Part shown: positions 46,260 to 57,952 of the stretch, piece by piece
Numbering within the stretch: the stretch's first letter is position 1
How the letters are laid out: each line of letters starts with the position of its first letter
DNA from: Adiantum capillus-veneris
Lineage: Eukaryota; Streptophyta; Polypodiopsida; Polypodiales; Pteridaceae
NCBI GenBank assembly: GCA_014529385.2
Contig: CM043970.1
Coordinates: 67,788,567 to 67,852,566 of the forward strand
Reading direction: 5' to 3'
DNA length: 64,000 nucleotides
Translations under genes and position numbers: made by a program
Notes under the pieces: model-generated
What the model was told of the DNA's origin: nothing
What the model saw: only the letters and a program-made list of their open reading frames with translations
Database searches by the model: none

Positions 46260-46645
46260 ACAAGGTTTCTCTTTTTCTTGCTCAAGAAGGGAGGTCCTTA
46301 AGCTAGCTATAAATGGTTGGTATTCTTAATTGCAATTGAGTAAGTAGAATAGGGATTTTTCAGCCTGCAGTGTGCCTGCCTTCGTGCAGATAACACGGCA
46401 TTACCGTCGAGAGCTATGGCCTTAATAATGGAGTCCTGCGGGGCTTTCCTACGGCTTAACCACTATTGAGCTATTAGAAGCTTGATAGGAGCTGGTGTTG
46501 TTTTGGTGTTGAAAGACCCTCTCTTATATTTCTTGCAAATAATGGTATTCGAGCCACGGTATAATAGCTTGAGTGCTTTTCTAAAGGGGTAAAGAGGAGC
46601 AGCAACTAGGGATTGAAGTGCCAAAGTACACCTAAAAATTGTTAG

Positions 46646-48120
46646 AATGGCTGACAATAGTAAAGAGAGTGAAATTAATATTGATAGCTTTGATTTTGCT
46701 AATGAGAAGGCTTCTAATGATGCCCTTGTGCCCCAAGCAGAAAATCAAGAAGCAGATGCTCTCACTAGAGAAAAACTACAAGATGCTCTAGTGGTGCAAT
46801 CAAGTTGAAGATGCCTCTCTTCCAAGGTAGCGACACTATGCCTGACATCATGAGTTTCCTAAACAAAAGAGAGTGTCCTAGAGATCTTACTAAGGGACAA
46901 AAGTAGTGGCTTGTGCGTAAGGCAGCAAAATACCTCCTTATCAATGATAACCTCTACTGTAAGGGTAAGAATCAAATTCTTAGGCTTGTACCTCTCTCTA
47001 GAGAAATCACCAAAATCATTTCAAGTTGCCAAGATGGTGTTTGTGGAGGACACTTTGCACTTGATATCACTAGTAGAAAGATTCTACAAACCGGGGTTTG
47101 TATGGCCTAGTCTACAGAGGGATGTGCACGATTGGTGTAAAACATGCAAGGAATGTTAGAAAGCAGGGGATAGGAGGCTCACCTATGAGCCACGGACTCC
47201 TATAATCTCTTATGGACCATTCGAGAAATGGGGAATTGATGCTATTGGGCCTTTGTCAAGGTCCCAATCAGGTGAATTGTATATCATCATGGGTGTAGAC
47301 TACATGACCGGGTGGCTGAAGCAGTAGCTACCACCCACATTACAACTAAGGAAGTAGCAAAGCTTTTATTTGAAAATATTTGTTGCCATTTTGGAACTCC
47401 TCTTGAGATAATTTCTTATAGGGGACTAGATTTTAGAGGAGACCTAGTAGGAGAGCTGATGGAAAAGCTGGGCATTTCACAATGCCACTCAACTCCCTAC
47501 TACCCACAATGCAATGGTTTGGTATGATTTGCAAGATCATCACTAAACAGGTAAACAATCACAAAAGTGATTGGGATAAGCACCTTATGGCTACACTTTG
47601 GGCTTATCGCACTTAATTTTGCACATCCCCTGGATTCACACCATATCACTTGGTGTATGGTAAGGAGGCCATTTTACCCATCAAAGTTCAGTTGGCTAGT
47701 CTCAGAGTGCTAGCTACGAAGATGGAACGTCATAATACTCAACTCCACAACCATGTTCTAGATCTAGAGAGGCTCCAACTAAACAAGAAGAGGCTAACAT
47801 CTACTATGCAACTCAGGCAGAGCAACGATGCCTCACCTCAACAAAGGGCTCAAGGAGAAAGGTCTCAAGAAAGGTATGTTGGTTCTAAGGTATGATAACA
47901 GGTTTGACACTAGGAAGGATAAGAAGTTTTCACCCACATGGGAGGGGCATTCATCATTAGAAAGTGCTACAACAATGTCAATTATCGATTGAGATGGATG
48001 CAGATGGTAGACTTCACAAAACACGTGTTAAATGGACGGAAGTACTTTTTAAGGTTTGATGAAACACCTATGATGGATATTCCTGAGGAGGCAGACCCCT
48101 CCACTTCAAATGAAGAATAA
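46646..48120 (+). pseudogene. Chimeric gypsy remnant: chromovirus gag leader joined to a different integrase
   Basis: Starts MADNSKESEINIDSFDFANE, the same leader as the chromovirus at 28851, and diverges after NDA (about 46722). Then follow a linker (ALTREKLQDAL, MSFLNKRECPRDLTKGQK) and an integrase of another gypsy type. Its HHCC region has KYLLINDNLYCKGKN, GVCGGHFALD and WCKTCKEC. The core has GIDAIGPLSRSQSG (Asp 1), DYMTGWAEAVAT, and ISYRGLDFRG, where catalytic Asp 2 is Tyr (47417-47419). PYYPQCNGLV-stop (47525) removes the Glu. After it come FTPYHLVYGKEAILP and the tail. Protease, RT and RNase H are absent. The remnant could not integrate anything. Compared with the right arm, this copy lacks single G bases near 46793, 47313 and 47787, adding frameshifts. 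Confidence 0.85.
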
Positions 48121-48548
48121 TCAACAACGGAGCTAGAGGCATTTAAGGGGAGGGCTTATGAGGGCCACCTTTTGAACGCAATCCATCTCTCTTTGTGGAA
48201 AACCTCCCTTCTCCAAAAATTCTCAAATGCAGGGCGTGTGAACGACCACTTGAGGATAAAGATAAACAAAATATTCAGTAAAAGCTTTCACCAAAGTAGA
48301 AAATCTTGCATGGTAAAAAGCCTTCGTCCCCAAGTACCGACGGAGCCACTGGTAATCATTTTTCTCCCTCCTTCATTTTCTCCTCAAAGGACTCCACTTT
48401 CAAAATAATTGATAACTATATTAGTAAAATAAGAGGGCACTCGATGGTTTGTACAACCATGGCCACCACCTTCTTACAAAATCAAATAAAGGGGGCCTCC
48501 TTCTCATTATCACCTCTCTCCACCTTGTCCTCTTGTATCCATGGAGCC

Positions 48549-48550
48549 CT

Positions 48551-48613
<63 letters not shown>

Positions 48614-48636
48614 CAACAAAAAAAATAATCTCCCTC

Positions 48637-48665
<29 letters not shown>
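48549..48665. repeat. C-run, (CT)n and (CA)n microsatellites
   Basis: CT from about 48558 to 48610 with one interruption, then CA 48637-48665. The right-arm counterparts are (GT)n 59986-60013 and (GA)n 60041-60090. The Ser-Leu and His-Thr frames over them are artefacts. Confidence 0.97.
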
Positions 48666-48667
<2 letters not shown>

Positions 48668-48681
48668 GCGCAAAGCTGAAA

Positions 48682-50285
48682 TGTAATGTACCCACCATTT
48701 TTCAATAAAAGTACTTCATCTACTTTGCGAATATTTTAGGTTTGCATTTTATTAAGTCAAAGAGAATTCTAATGGAACGATCGGATCAAAAATTGAACTT
48801 TAGAACTATTAATTATGACTCTTATTCACTTGAAAACAATAAGGTTGATGGAAACTTAAGCCTCAAGATTATATCTAGAGGTAAGAGTTCACTCTTGGGA
48901 AAGAAGAAGCAATTTTAGGAAAGGAGGAGTATTTTTAGGAAAGAAAGAGGAGGGAGTTAAGTTTAGAGTTTTTGTGTTGGAGCCCAACCTTCTTCTAAAA
49001 GTGGAGAACCAAAATCATGCATCGGAATCCGTGTCCACATTTATTATTAAAGAAAAATTATAAAGGGGAGCCGCGAATGTACGCGAACTTATCCTCTATT
49101 CTTAGCTGGCCTTGAGAGCCTATATAAAGACCCCTCTCCCCTCACTTTCAAAACACAGACATACACTCTCAAAAGCGAAAGCTCTCTTGCCTTGACGTTA
49201 GAGTTATCTTCTCTCCCTCAACCTCTTACCTTCAAGCCATCTCCATCTCCAAGTATTTCTCTACCATCGTCGTGTTGCCCTTGGAATTCTTGAGTTATCT
49301 TTCCTCTTTTCCACTTCTCTACAGCGATACAATGGCCCCGAAGCAAGTGACTCAAAGCTCGAAGGATACTCATGTCGCTCCACCTCCAAGGAAGGTGCAA
49401 AAGAAGATATCATCTACTCCAAACGTTGTTGAACCCGATGTAATGATCGCGAAGAAGTCAAAGCCATCTAACCTCAAACACGGGAGATAATCAAACATAT
49501 CGCTAATCCGGTAAACAAATTTATAATTTGCATTTTTATTCATGTTTGACTGGGAAGCTAAGCATAGGGAACCACTTAAACCATCCAAAAAACGTGATTC
49601 TATCCCAAGAAACAAGCATATGTTTTCATAGATTAGTGAAAGAACTGTTTGATAAATTGTCACTGTTTGTTGAATTGTTATTGCTTAACAAATTGTTATT
49701 GTTCGATAAGTGGATTCTGATTGATATGAAGAATTGGTCGACCATATTTGAAGAATCATTTAAAGAGAAGAATTGTTGAAATAATATCTTTTGTTTCTCG
49801 CGGGTAGCAAGATGGTTCCACGGTTGAGATTAAGCTTAGGTTATTGGCTCTCTTTTGTTCCTCGTGGGTAGTGAGATGCCTCGCGGGTACCGGGATGCCT
49901 GGCAGTTAGCAAGATATCTCGCGGTTAACGAGATGGGAAGGTTACGTAATTCGTGGTTAGCGAATAAATCCTTTGCAAAGGCTCTGTTGGTTAGACAGAG
50001 AAAGTTCGCGGGAGACAACAACTCATGAGAAATTGGAGAAGTTATTTTTGTTGAATAATAGGGCTGTCTTCATTAGGCCTTGTTTGAATTGTTTTGGTAT
50101 TGTTTGAAGGGATGTATAAAAGAACCTGTGTTTAGAATTAATTAAGGAATATTGTTTGTATATGTAAAAAGTGTGGTAAAAAGTGTGCGTGTGGGTGGAA
50201 AGTGGGGTTGGCTCAGGTTGCCAGTCAAGGATGGGTGGTCTCGATTAGTTGAGAAACTCTCCACTCCCTCTTATTAAGAGAAGTG
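48682..50285 (+). repeat. LTR-B fragment (left arm), truncated
   Basis: Starts TGTAATGTACCCACC after TGAAA. It corresponds to the first 1.6 kb of the roughly 2-kb LTR-B found complete at 57953-59969 and 54557-56552. A TATA box TATATAAAG is at 49121-49129. It carries a 179-nt counterpart of the LTR exon described at 59137-59316, with one G lost near 49449, so it is frameshifted. Its donor also reads GTAAAC rather than GTAAGA. Confidence 0.92.
49797..49975. repeat. Reiterated CTCGCGGGTAGCGAGATG-type motif in LTR-B
   Basis: Six or seven imperfect copies of CTCG-CGGKTARC-GAG(ATG), each a potential small hairpin (CTCG...CGAG), spaced 20-35 bp. Also present at 58640-58850 (inverse) and, with fewer copies, at 55250-55420. 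Confidence 0.75.
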
Positions 50286-52199
50286 CTAGCTCCACACTGT
50301 ATTTATACTCTAATGACTATGTTAAGAGCTTTGAACTCTTATTAAGTCTAGAATTGATAAAGTTATAAGTGGAGACAGTGTCAAATAAGACCTGAAACTT
50401 TCTTTCCTTCCACTTATCCATTCATGACAATAAGTGCTTTATCTGGGAATTGATACCCCTTCTATGCACCTAGAGGCAAGTATACATCTAGATAGCATAC
50501 GAGGCACTTTCTTCGCAATAGACACTTCCAAAATTCTTTGAGGAGATTCAAAGTCATTAAACAAATATTTTTCCTTCTCCTCATCTTCCTCACTTACAAT
50601 GTTAGCACCATGTTGATTGCCATCCTAGATTTCTTAGGGAAATGTTTGAATTTATGTTTGCCCAAACATCCATAGCATAAGCCTTCCTTCATGGCCTTTT
50701 CTGTTTGCTGTGTGATCATCACTTTTTAAAAGGTCCCAATGTAATAATATGCTTTTGTCAAAACTATTAAAAAATTCTTGATTTTCATACAAATCCCATC
50801 ACCCTTTTAAACATATATATCATTTCTATCTATTAGTTAATCCAACCACTAAAAGATATGCAAGACAACAATATAGCCAGATGAAGTTCAGAGAAACCAA
50901 TTTCCTTTAAAATATAGTCCAAAATCGGCCAGTCCTCAATCCTAAGCTTTTAAAATCACATTAGGAAAAGTTTCGACTAAAAAATGGGCCTTGTAAGAAT
51001 TGTTGATGTGGCATAGCTTTCAAAAGTGGGGATCGGTAATTTTTTTTGCAAATAAGATCCAAACTTGTCGGAGGTTGGATATTTAGAATCTACTCTTCAA
51101 ATGCTATCTATTGATATATAGCATGCATATATCGGACATTGCCTTCATGTAGATCTAGAAAAAGGTGATTTTAGATTACCGTAACGGTAACAAAACCTGG
51201 CTGATTGAAAAAAAAATGGCATAACTTTCATAGAAGTCATCCAAAATTTTCGGACCTTGGCTCTTTAGAATCCATTTTTCAAGAACTTTCCAATGATAGG
51301 TCATATCATGGGGTTCTAAGCAATATTTAGAGGGGTCTACCGGGTTGCTTTCTTTTGTACAACTTTGATGATGTGGCACTCTTAAAAGGCCCAAAAATGA
51401 GTTCAAAATTTTCCTAATGTATAAGTGATGCACATTAAAGCATACTTAAAGAAGGATATCACCTAAAGTATAGAATAAAAAGTCTTTCTTTTTATAAATC
51501 CATCTCAAACAATCTTACTTCACCAAGACTAGTTAGAATGCTCTCAATGTCCAAAACCAACTTTTTTTGTAAATTTAATCATCAAGGAGTACAATAAGAT
51601 ATCCAAAAAGAGCCAAGGGAAAGTGAAAATATCATGCTAAACAATAAGAGAGAGATTGAGGACCATTGGCATATATGTAAAGATGCCTTCCCAAAGCTTC
51701 ACATGACAACAATGCAAAGACAAGGAGCAGAATTTGAACGTCTCAACTCTGGGCCAGGAGGCTTGGAGAAACATCTACATAGCCACTTGCATATCTTGCA
51801 AGAAAAAGGCATTGCATTTCACATGATAGGGATGTAAATCCATCCAGTGATTTGGGATGGGATCAAGCTCCATTAGAGCTTGATCATGTGCATTTGGTCT
51901 AGGTAGTGTGAGACATAAGATTTGTGAAATCCCAAGCCATGCATGTATGTATGGTGAGACTTGGAACAAACACCCATAGCTTAATAGGTTAGCAAGACTA
52001 CCTTTGATTGAAAAATTTAGGAGTGTGTTGCCCACTATTGTTTATGAACTGCGGATAGACTCTCTACTACAAGGAATCATCATGTTTCCATTGGGTAGTG
52101 CCAATTCCCTAGCCAACATTTGTAAAACTACTCTTACTAAGTTATTTTGGATTCCAAGATAGCAAGGCTAGTATATGAGGACGTTTATCAATCATGGAA
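50286..52199. other. Spacer between arms; no recognisable gene
   Basis: AT-rich sequence without convincing coding. The 85-codon minus frame at 51176-51433 and the frames at 51634-52035 carry no motif I can name. It may be the decayed interior of the minus-strand gypsy element to the right. Confidence 0.5.
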
Positions 52200-52810
52200 A
52201 CTAAGCAATGATTGCAATCCTCACTTTGACATTTCTTGGTAGTGTTACACAAAGGTTAATTTGAGGCTCAATGTAAAGATACTCTATGGATTTAAGTGAT
52301 GGTCTTAGGCTATGCAACCATTCTTGACCGAGTACCACATCTACCCGCTCCATATTCATAACTTGGAAATCCAAGGATGTGGCAAGCCCTTGAATTTACA
52401 ATGGTACAACTCTCACTTGAGTGTCCCACACCTTGGCATCATGGCCATTCATCATTACTACCTTGTAAATAGTGGGAACTCAGAGTCTAGGGCATCTTGA
52501 GCCATTTCACTAACCTGTAGTTAATGAAATTATGTGATGCGCCATCATCTACCTAGATGTGTACCTTGTGCCCTTGAATAGACCCATGCATATGCATCAA
52601 CTCATGTGGATGAAAGGTTTTCCACCACATGGAAACCGTTATACAACATTCATGCACCACCTTGGTGTGTACTACCTCCACATTGGAGAAATGGGCGGAA
52701 GACTCAAGAGGCAACAACTGCACCATGTGCACTGTTCTCTCCTTGCCTGGGTAGCAGATTTCCCCTTGGGACAATCCTTTTTGCCATGGCCCCTTCCTAA
52801 ACATTAAAAA
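52200..52810 (-). pseudogene. Gypsy gag-protease fragment (minus strand)
   Basis: Read right to left: a gag C-terminal piece (GPWQKGLSQGEICYPG, knuckle degraded), then VDDGASHNFINYRLVKWLKM, the protease active-site region (D-S/D-G-A-T/S-H-N-F). After it, frameshifted, comes DVVLGQEWLHSL-type wording near 52330. Protease normally matures gag-pol; this is a fragment with many stops and no RT behind it. A minus-strand TATA/leader at 53.7 kb may belong to the same element. Confidence 0.65.
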
Positions 52811-54551
52811 AATAAATTTTCATTTTTTGCCTTCTCAAACTGAATTGCTTGATATTGAGGAGTTTTGAGCACTTCAAGCACGCATGTCTCTTGAGAGGCG
52901 GCTTTGTAGGATAGACCGGGTGGCCTCAACACAAGGGCTAACACATGATGATCTCATCATGAAAGGCAAACAATAGGGGTACCACCTAGCTTGAAATGCA
53001 GCTAGGACTTAATGACAATACTATACAGCAAACCATGCACCATGTCACACAGTTGAACATGTTATGAATTGTTGGTATGAGGTGGCAGAGAAACAAGTGG
53101 AGATATATAGTGAGAGTTGTGAATGTAGGTGCATGGACTACTATTCATATGAGAGGTGGCAAACCCTCGCACCAATACATGCAGCTCAAAAGAACAAAAA
53201 AATCATAAGGTGGCGAACCCGCACACCTCTACATACAAAGCAAAAGAAATAAACAACTATGTGACATACTCACAAATCCAGCACAATAAAAAGAATGACA
53301 TAACAAAAAGAGTAGATTATTTGTGGGAAAGAGATATAATGGATAGAGAGGGGCAAGAGAGGAAGGAGGAGACCATGGGTGCCTTGTTGATGGGTGGAGA
53401 TGGTGTCAAGGAGTAGCGTGAGGGGAACCTTCTCTCTTGTTGAATGCCAAATCTCCCACTTCAAATTGCACCAAGGCGTAGCGATTGATGATGATAGAGG
53501 TGGGATATGTGTTGATGAGTAGGTTGTGTGTGCATATCCTCCTTACCCTTGTGGTGTGATGGTGTCTCCCAATACGCTTTTACATGGACTAACACTTCTA
53601 GGGGGCCTAAGTCTCAAAATGCTCATAACCTCTAATAACTTAGAGCTTGTGCTTTGGTGAGAGAGTTGTGTCTTTTGGTGATAGATACCCCTCTTTATAT
53701 AGGAAAAGAGGGTGGAATATTCCTATAATTTATTGGGACGTGACCTACACCATGTGACCGTGGGTCAGCCATGTCTGATGCAATGGTGCTTGTGATAGAG
53801 GTCCACAGAGATATGGAGGGGAAAGGAGGGTAGAGAAATGGGGTTTTTACAAGGTATGCTAGTCGTAGCTAGCTTATTTGAGAGACGAGAGAGGGTTTTT
53901 TTACAAGAGATTGCCGAAGGTGGTTTGTCATTGAGAAGATAAATCCACCACTTATAGCGGTAGTGGCTCTAACTTTGGCCAATACTTCATTTTATGTGGC
54001 TTTGTTTCTCTCACTCATGCCCTAGATTTCCAATCTAGAGTAAAAAATATACAATGATCTTGTGTTAACACACAAAAGAGAGATTATGAGGGGCGTAGGT
54101 AGAGTGAAAGATGATTACGAGGCTGATGTTTCCATTTGAAACTGATGAACATAGGCATGGCCCACCTAATTGGCGCTTCCATAACTTGATGCTTTGCTCG
54201 GACAAGCCTCCCTTACGCCATGTCATTTGTAGTGGTCATAGTCGATTGCCTTTGCGGTTGTCACAGTGGTCGTACCTTCATTAAATCCATTGGCACCAAG
54301 CACGTAATACAAGAGCATGTGCATGTGTGCTAATGATGGTGGCAGTAATTTGACTATTTTGAGCTAATACGGGCTGATTTGCGAGTGTGTGGTGGTGATT
54401 ATGAGAGTGGGATGCGTGTTGATGAGTAGGTTGTGTGTGTGTGCATGACTGAAAAACAATAATTTTCAGCTATGGAGAGCTTGGAAAAGACATGAGAGTG
54501 AGAGAGAAGTGTGTGTGTGTATTTACTCTAGGTGTGCTGAAAATTGGATGT
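52811..54551 (-). repeat. Probable LTR/leader region of a minus-strand gypsy element
   Basis: A TATA box CTATATAAAGAG on the minus strand at 53691-53702 is followed by a non-coding leader rich in CACAAC and CTCTC words. The phrase GTTGATGAGTAGGTTGTGTG occurs twice (about 53511-53532 and 54418-54438), which hints at a duplicated LTR segment. No PBS was found; the boundaries are unknown. Confidence 0.4.
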
Positions 54552-54556
54552 TTTCA
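54552..54556. other. Target-site duplication of the LTR-B element (left copy)
   Basis: TTTCA here and at 59970-59974 flank the LTR-B element exactly, the 5-bp size usual for LTR retrotransposons. Confidence 0.85.
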
Positions 54557-56552
54557 TGTGAGGTCCCCAACCCCGAGAAGATTGGGGCGACTTGATAGAT
54601 GGCCTTCCTTTATTCTCCTTTCCCGTTGACGACACCCTACTCCGTTTCCACAAAGTAGAGATACGAGCAATAGAAGAGAGGAAGTCCTTTATCCATCGTT
54701 TACGTGGTTATAAGCGTCATACGCCACAAGCCAGGTCGATAAATCTAGGATTCTAATGAAGCTATTTTCTAACAAAAAGATGAAATCCCATTGACATATT
54801 TAGAATCCATAAACAACTCCTTTTTCCCCACGTTTAAGAGGCACGACCGCTATCCTTAAACCATAAATATGATATGAGACTTAGTTTAAACTAAATGGTA
54901 ATCTTGTATCATGTAGATTTGGGCCATCTCGACTCTTGGCATAATGAGTCTTTAATTTCAGTTCTTTTAATAAGAGGGAGTGGAGAGTTTTTCGACTAAT
55001 CGAGACAACCCATCCTTGACTGACAACCTGAGCCAGCCCCCACTTTCCATCCCACACGTACACTTTTTACCACACTGTTTTACATATACAAACAATATTC
55101 CTTAATTAATTCCAAATACAGGTTCTTTTATACAGCCCTTCAAACAATACCAAAACAATTCAAACAAGGCCTAATGAAGACAGCCCTATTATTCAACAAA
55201 AATAACTTCTCCAATTTCTCATGAGTTGCCACTACCTGCGGACTTTCTCTGTCTAACCAACAGAGCCTTACAAAGGATTTATTAGCTAACCGCAAATTGT
55301 GCAACCTTTCCATCTCGCTAACTGCGAGGCATCTTGCTTATCGCGAGGAACAAAAGAGAGCCAATGACCTCAACTTAATCTCCGCGAGCCGCGGAATCAT
55401 CTCGCTACCCACAAGAAACAAAAGATATTCTTTCAACAATTCTTCTCTTTAAATAATTCTTCAAACATGGTCAACCAATTCTTCATATCAATCAAAATCT
55501 ACTTATCAAACAATAACAATTTGTTAAGCAATAACAATTCAACAAACAATGATAATTTATCAAACAGTTCTTTCACTAATCTATGAAAACATATGCTTGT
55601 TTCTTGTGATAGAATCACGTTTCTTGGATGGTTTAAGGGGTTCCCTATTCTTAGCTTCCCAAGTCAAACAGAAATAGCAATGCAGAATTATAAATTTGTC
55701 TTACCGGATTAGCGATATGTTTGATTACCTCCCGTGTTTGAGGTTGGACGGCTTCGACTTCTTTCGCGACCAATACATCCGCTTCAACAATGTTTGGAGT
55801 AGATTATATCTTCTTTTGCACCTTCCTTGGAGGTGGAGCGAGATGAGCGTCCTTCGAGCTTCGAGTCACTCGCTTCGGGGCCATTGTATCGATATAGAGA
55901 AGAGGGAAAGAGGGAAAGAGAACTCAAGAATTCCAAGGGCAAGAGGACGATGGTAGAGAAAGACTTGGAGGTGGAGATGGCTTGAAGGTAAGAGCTCGAG
56001 GGAGAGAGGTTGAGGGAGAGAAGATAACTCCGACGTCAAGGCAACAGAGCTTCCGCTTCTGAGAGTGTATGTCTATGTCTTGAAAGTGAGGGGAGAGGGT
56101 CTTTATATAGGCTGTCAAGGCCAGCTAAGAATAGAGGGATAAGTTAGCGTATGCTCGCGGCTCTCCTTTATAATTTAAAATAAATAAATAAATAAATGCG
56201 AACACGGATTCCGATGCACGATTTTGGTTCTCCACTTTTAGAAGAAGCTTGGGCTCCAAGACAAGAACTCTAAACTTAACTCCCTCCTCTTTCTTTCCTA
56301 AACATGCTCCTCTTTTCCTAAAATTGCTCCTTCTTTTCCAAGAGTCAACTCTTATCTTTAGATACAATCTTGAGGCTTATTCCCATCAACCTTATTGTTT
56401 TCAAGTGAATAAGGGTCATAATTAATAGTTCTAAAGTCCGATTTTTGATCCGATCGTTCCATGACAATGCTCTTTGACTTAATAAAATGCAAACCTTAAA
56501 TATTTGCAAAGTAAATGAAATAATTTTATTGAGAAATGTTGGGTACATTACA
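54557..56552 (-). repeat. 3' LTR (LTR-B)
   Basis: About 2 kb, TGTAATG...CTCACA on the minus strand, preceded by the purine-rich AAGTTGGGGAGAT (56553 on). It is homologous throughout to 57961-59969 but clearly diverged from it. A TATA box lies at 56102-56109 (-). It contains the LTR-encoded exon at 55884-55705 (180 nt, one internal stop) ending in a GTAAGA donor. Confidence 0.92.
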
Positions 56553-56938
56553 ATCTCCCCAACTTAGGGATTCGAGATGTCCTCATTTCGAGGAAAAGTG
56601 AAGATATGCCTACTCTAATTACTATCGACCATCATTATGTCTAAAAGGGTGATGTCCTTAATCTGCTTCACTTGTTACTAGTGTTGCTCCATTAGCCAAT
56701 CGTGGACAAGAGTTTTGATAATGTCCCAACTCTCTACATTCAAAGTATCGAACATTCAAGCGTCGAGAATCTTGCACAGTAGTGGCATAAGCTCTCTGTG
56801 GCTGACTATCTCTGAAGTTCTAATTCCGTTCAATTCTTCTTGTAATCCCTTGTTCCTTCATCAAAGGTTTAGCTCGTAGTAAAACATCTTGTACTATGAT
56901 AGGCTTCAGGGCTTCCAATCATGAGCTAGGGCTTCCAA

Positions 56939-57466
56939 TCATGAGCTAATTGGTTCTCTTAAACCTTGACAAAATTGAGCTACCTGCTGCTCTATGGTCA
57001 TTGTTGGTGCATAACGTCTAAGCCTTACAAACTTTGAGTAGTACTCTTCCAAGGATAAACTGTATTGCTTCAAGCTAAAGAACTCATTCATGTTTATTGC
57101 TTCATGGGAAGGAGGTAAGTATCTTTCCTTCACCGCTTGTTTAATCTCCCACCAACTTTGAGAGTTCTCCAACACTTCCATGTCACGACAATGTTGTTTC
57201 CACCATAATTTCGCTTCCCTTGAGAGACAAAACATCCCTAACATCGCTTGATTTTCAGGTGTGGTCCTTGCAGCAGAGAAGTAATCATCCATAGCTTCAA
57301 TCCATACTTTTGCATATTTCTCAATATCATCACCCTCTCCTTTAAAAGAAGGTGGTTGCATTTGTTTGAGAAACAACTTCTTCTCCTGAATCTCCGTATA
57401 GATAGCATCGTTCTGAGGGTTTTCCAACGTAGAAGTGATTTGAGGATTTCCTTGAGTGTACATCAA
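56939..57466 (-). pseudogene. LTR-B element gag (capsid part)
   Basis: A 175-codon open frame, MMYTQGNPQITSTLENPQND then a basic linker, LKQMQPPSFKGEGDDIEKYA and WIEAMDDYFSAA. Next come LGMFCLSREAKLWWKQHC, WWEIKQAVKERYLPPSHE and LEEYYSKFVRLRRYAPTM, ending FCQGLREPIS. This is the retrotransposon capsid (Retrotrans_gag) fold wording of gypsy elements. The C-terminus and zinc knuckle are missing, and about 0.4 kb further on the 3' LTR begins, so pol has been lost. Between the 5' LTR and this ORF lie tandem hairpin-like repeats. The protein could be the downstream exon of the start carried in the LTR. Confidence 0.8.
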
Positions 57467-57560
57467 TGTTTATAATAACTCAAATCAATAGGGTACTTTC
57501 CAACTTAGACTTATCCAGTCCACTAAAATTAATCAATCCTTACTTATCCAATTCATTAAA

Positions 57561-57720
57561 ACTCAATCACATGACCTAACCAATCTTGACTTAACAAGTC
57601 TATCAAAACTTAGTCACATGACTTAACCAGTCATGATTATCTCAATCACATGACTTAACCAATCATGGGTTATCCAATCACATGACTTAACCAATCATGG
57701 CTCATTCAATCCTCCAAAAA
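57561..57720. repeat. Repeated CATGACTTAACCA(A/G)TCATG motif in the LTR-B element leader
   Basis: Copies start at 57570, 57617, 57649 and 57681. Each has the inverted ends CATGAC / GTCATG (one perfect, the others with a mismatch) around TTAACCA. They lie upstream of gag on the element's sense (minus) strand, where packaging signals are expected; the function is unproven. Confidence 0.8.
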
Positions 57721-57952
57721 ACTCACTATCATAATTTAACCAGTCAAACAGTTTCTTTGGAGAAAAACAACTCAATCTTCTATTCATAAAATCATCAAAA
57801 TGTCATATAGGGTCTAAAAAAGATCTCTCCAAAGATCTCTTCATGGAAAAAACATAATAGAGGTTTCAATCATAACTATGGTACATGTCAATCGACATAG
57901 CGTAATATCTCTAAGAGTCAGATAATGGGTATAGTAACCATACACATGAGGA

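Larger units (their letters stand above)
44651..50285 (+). repeat. Left arm of a giant inverted repeat
   Basis: Almost identical to the reverse complement of 58356-64000 over about 5.6 kb, up to the window edge. The true arm may be longer. The contents are LTR-C end, LTR-A, PBS, chimeric gag/integrase, microsatellites and the first 1.6 kb of LTR-B. Identity stops sharply after AAGTG at 50285, a few bases past a small palindrome CTCTT-ATT-AAGAG (50268-50280). Confidence 0.97.

Noticed and set aside
48306-48705. Ser-Leu / Arg-Glu / Cys-Val repeat frames here and at 59946-60342
   Set aside because: Translations of CT/GA and CA/GT microsatellites.
49332-49490. Small independent host gene (MAPKQVTQSS...)
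   Set aside because: It lies inside LTR-B and is present in all three LTR-B copies, so it belongs to the element.
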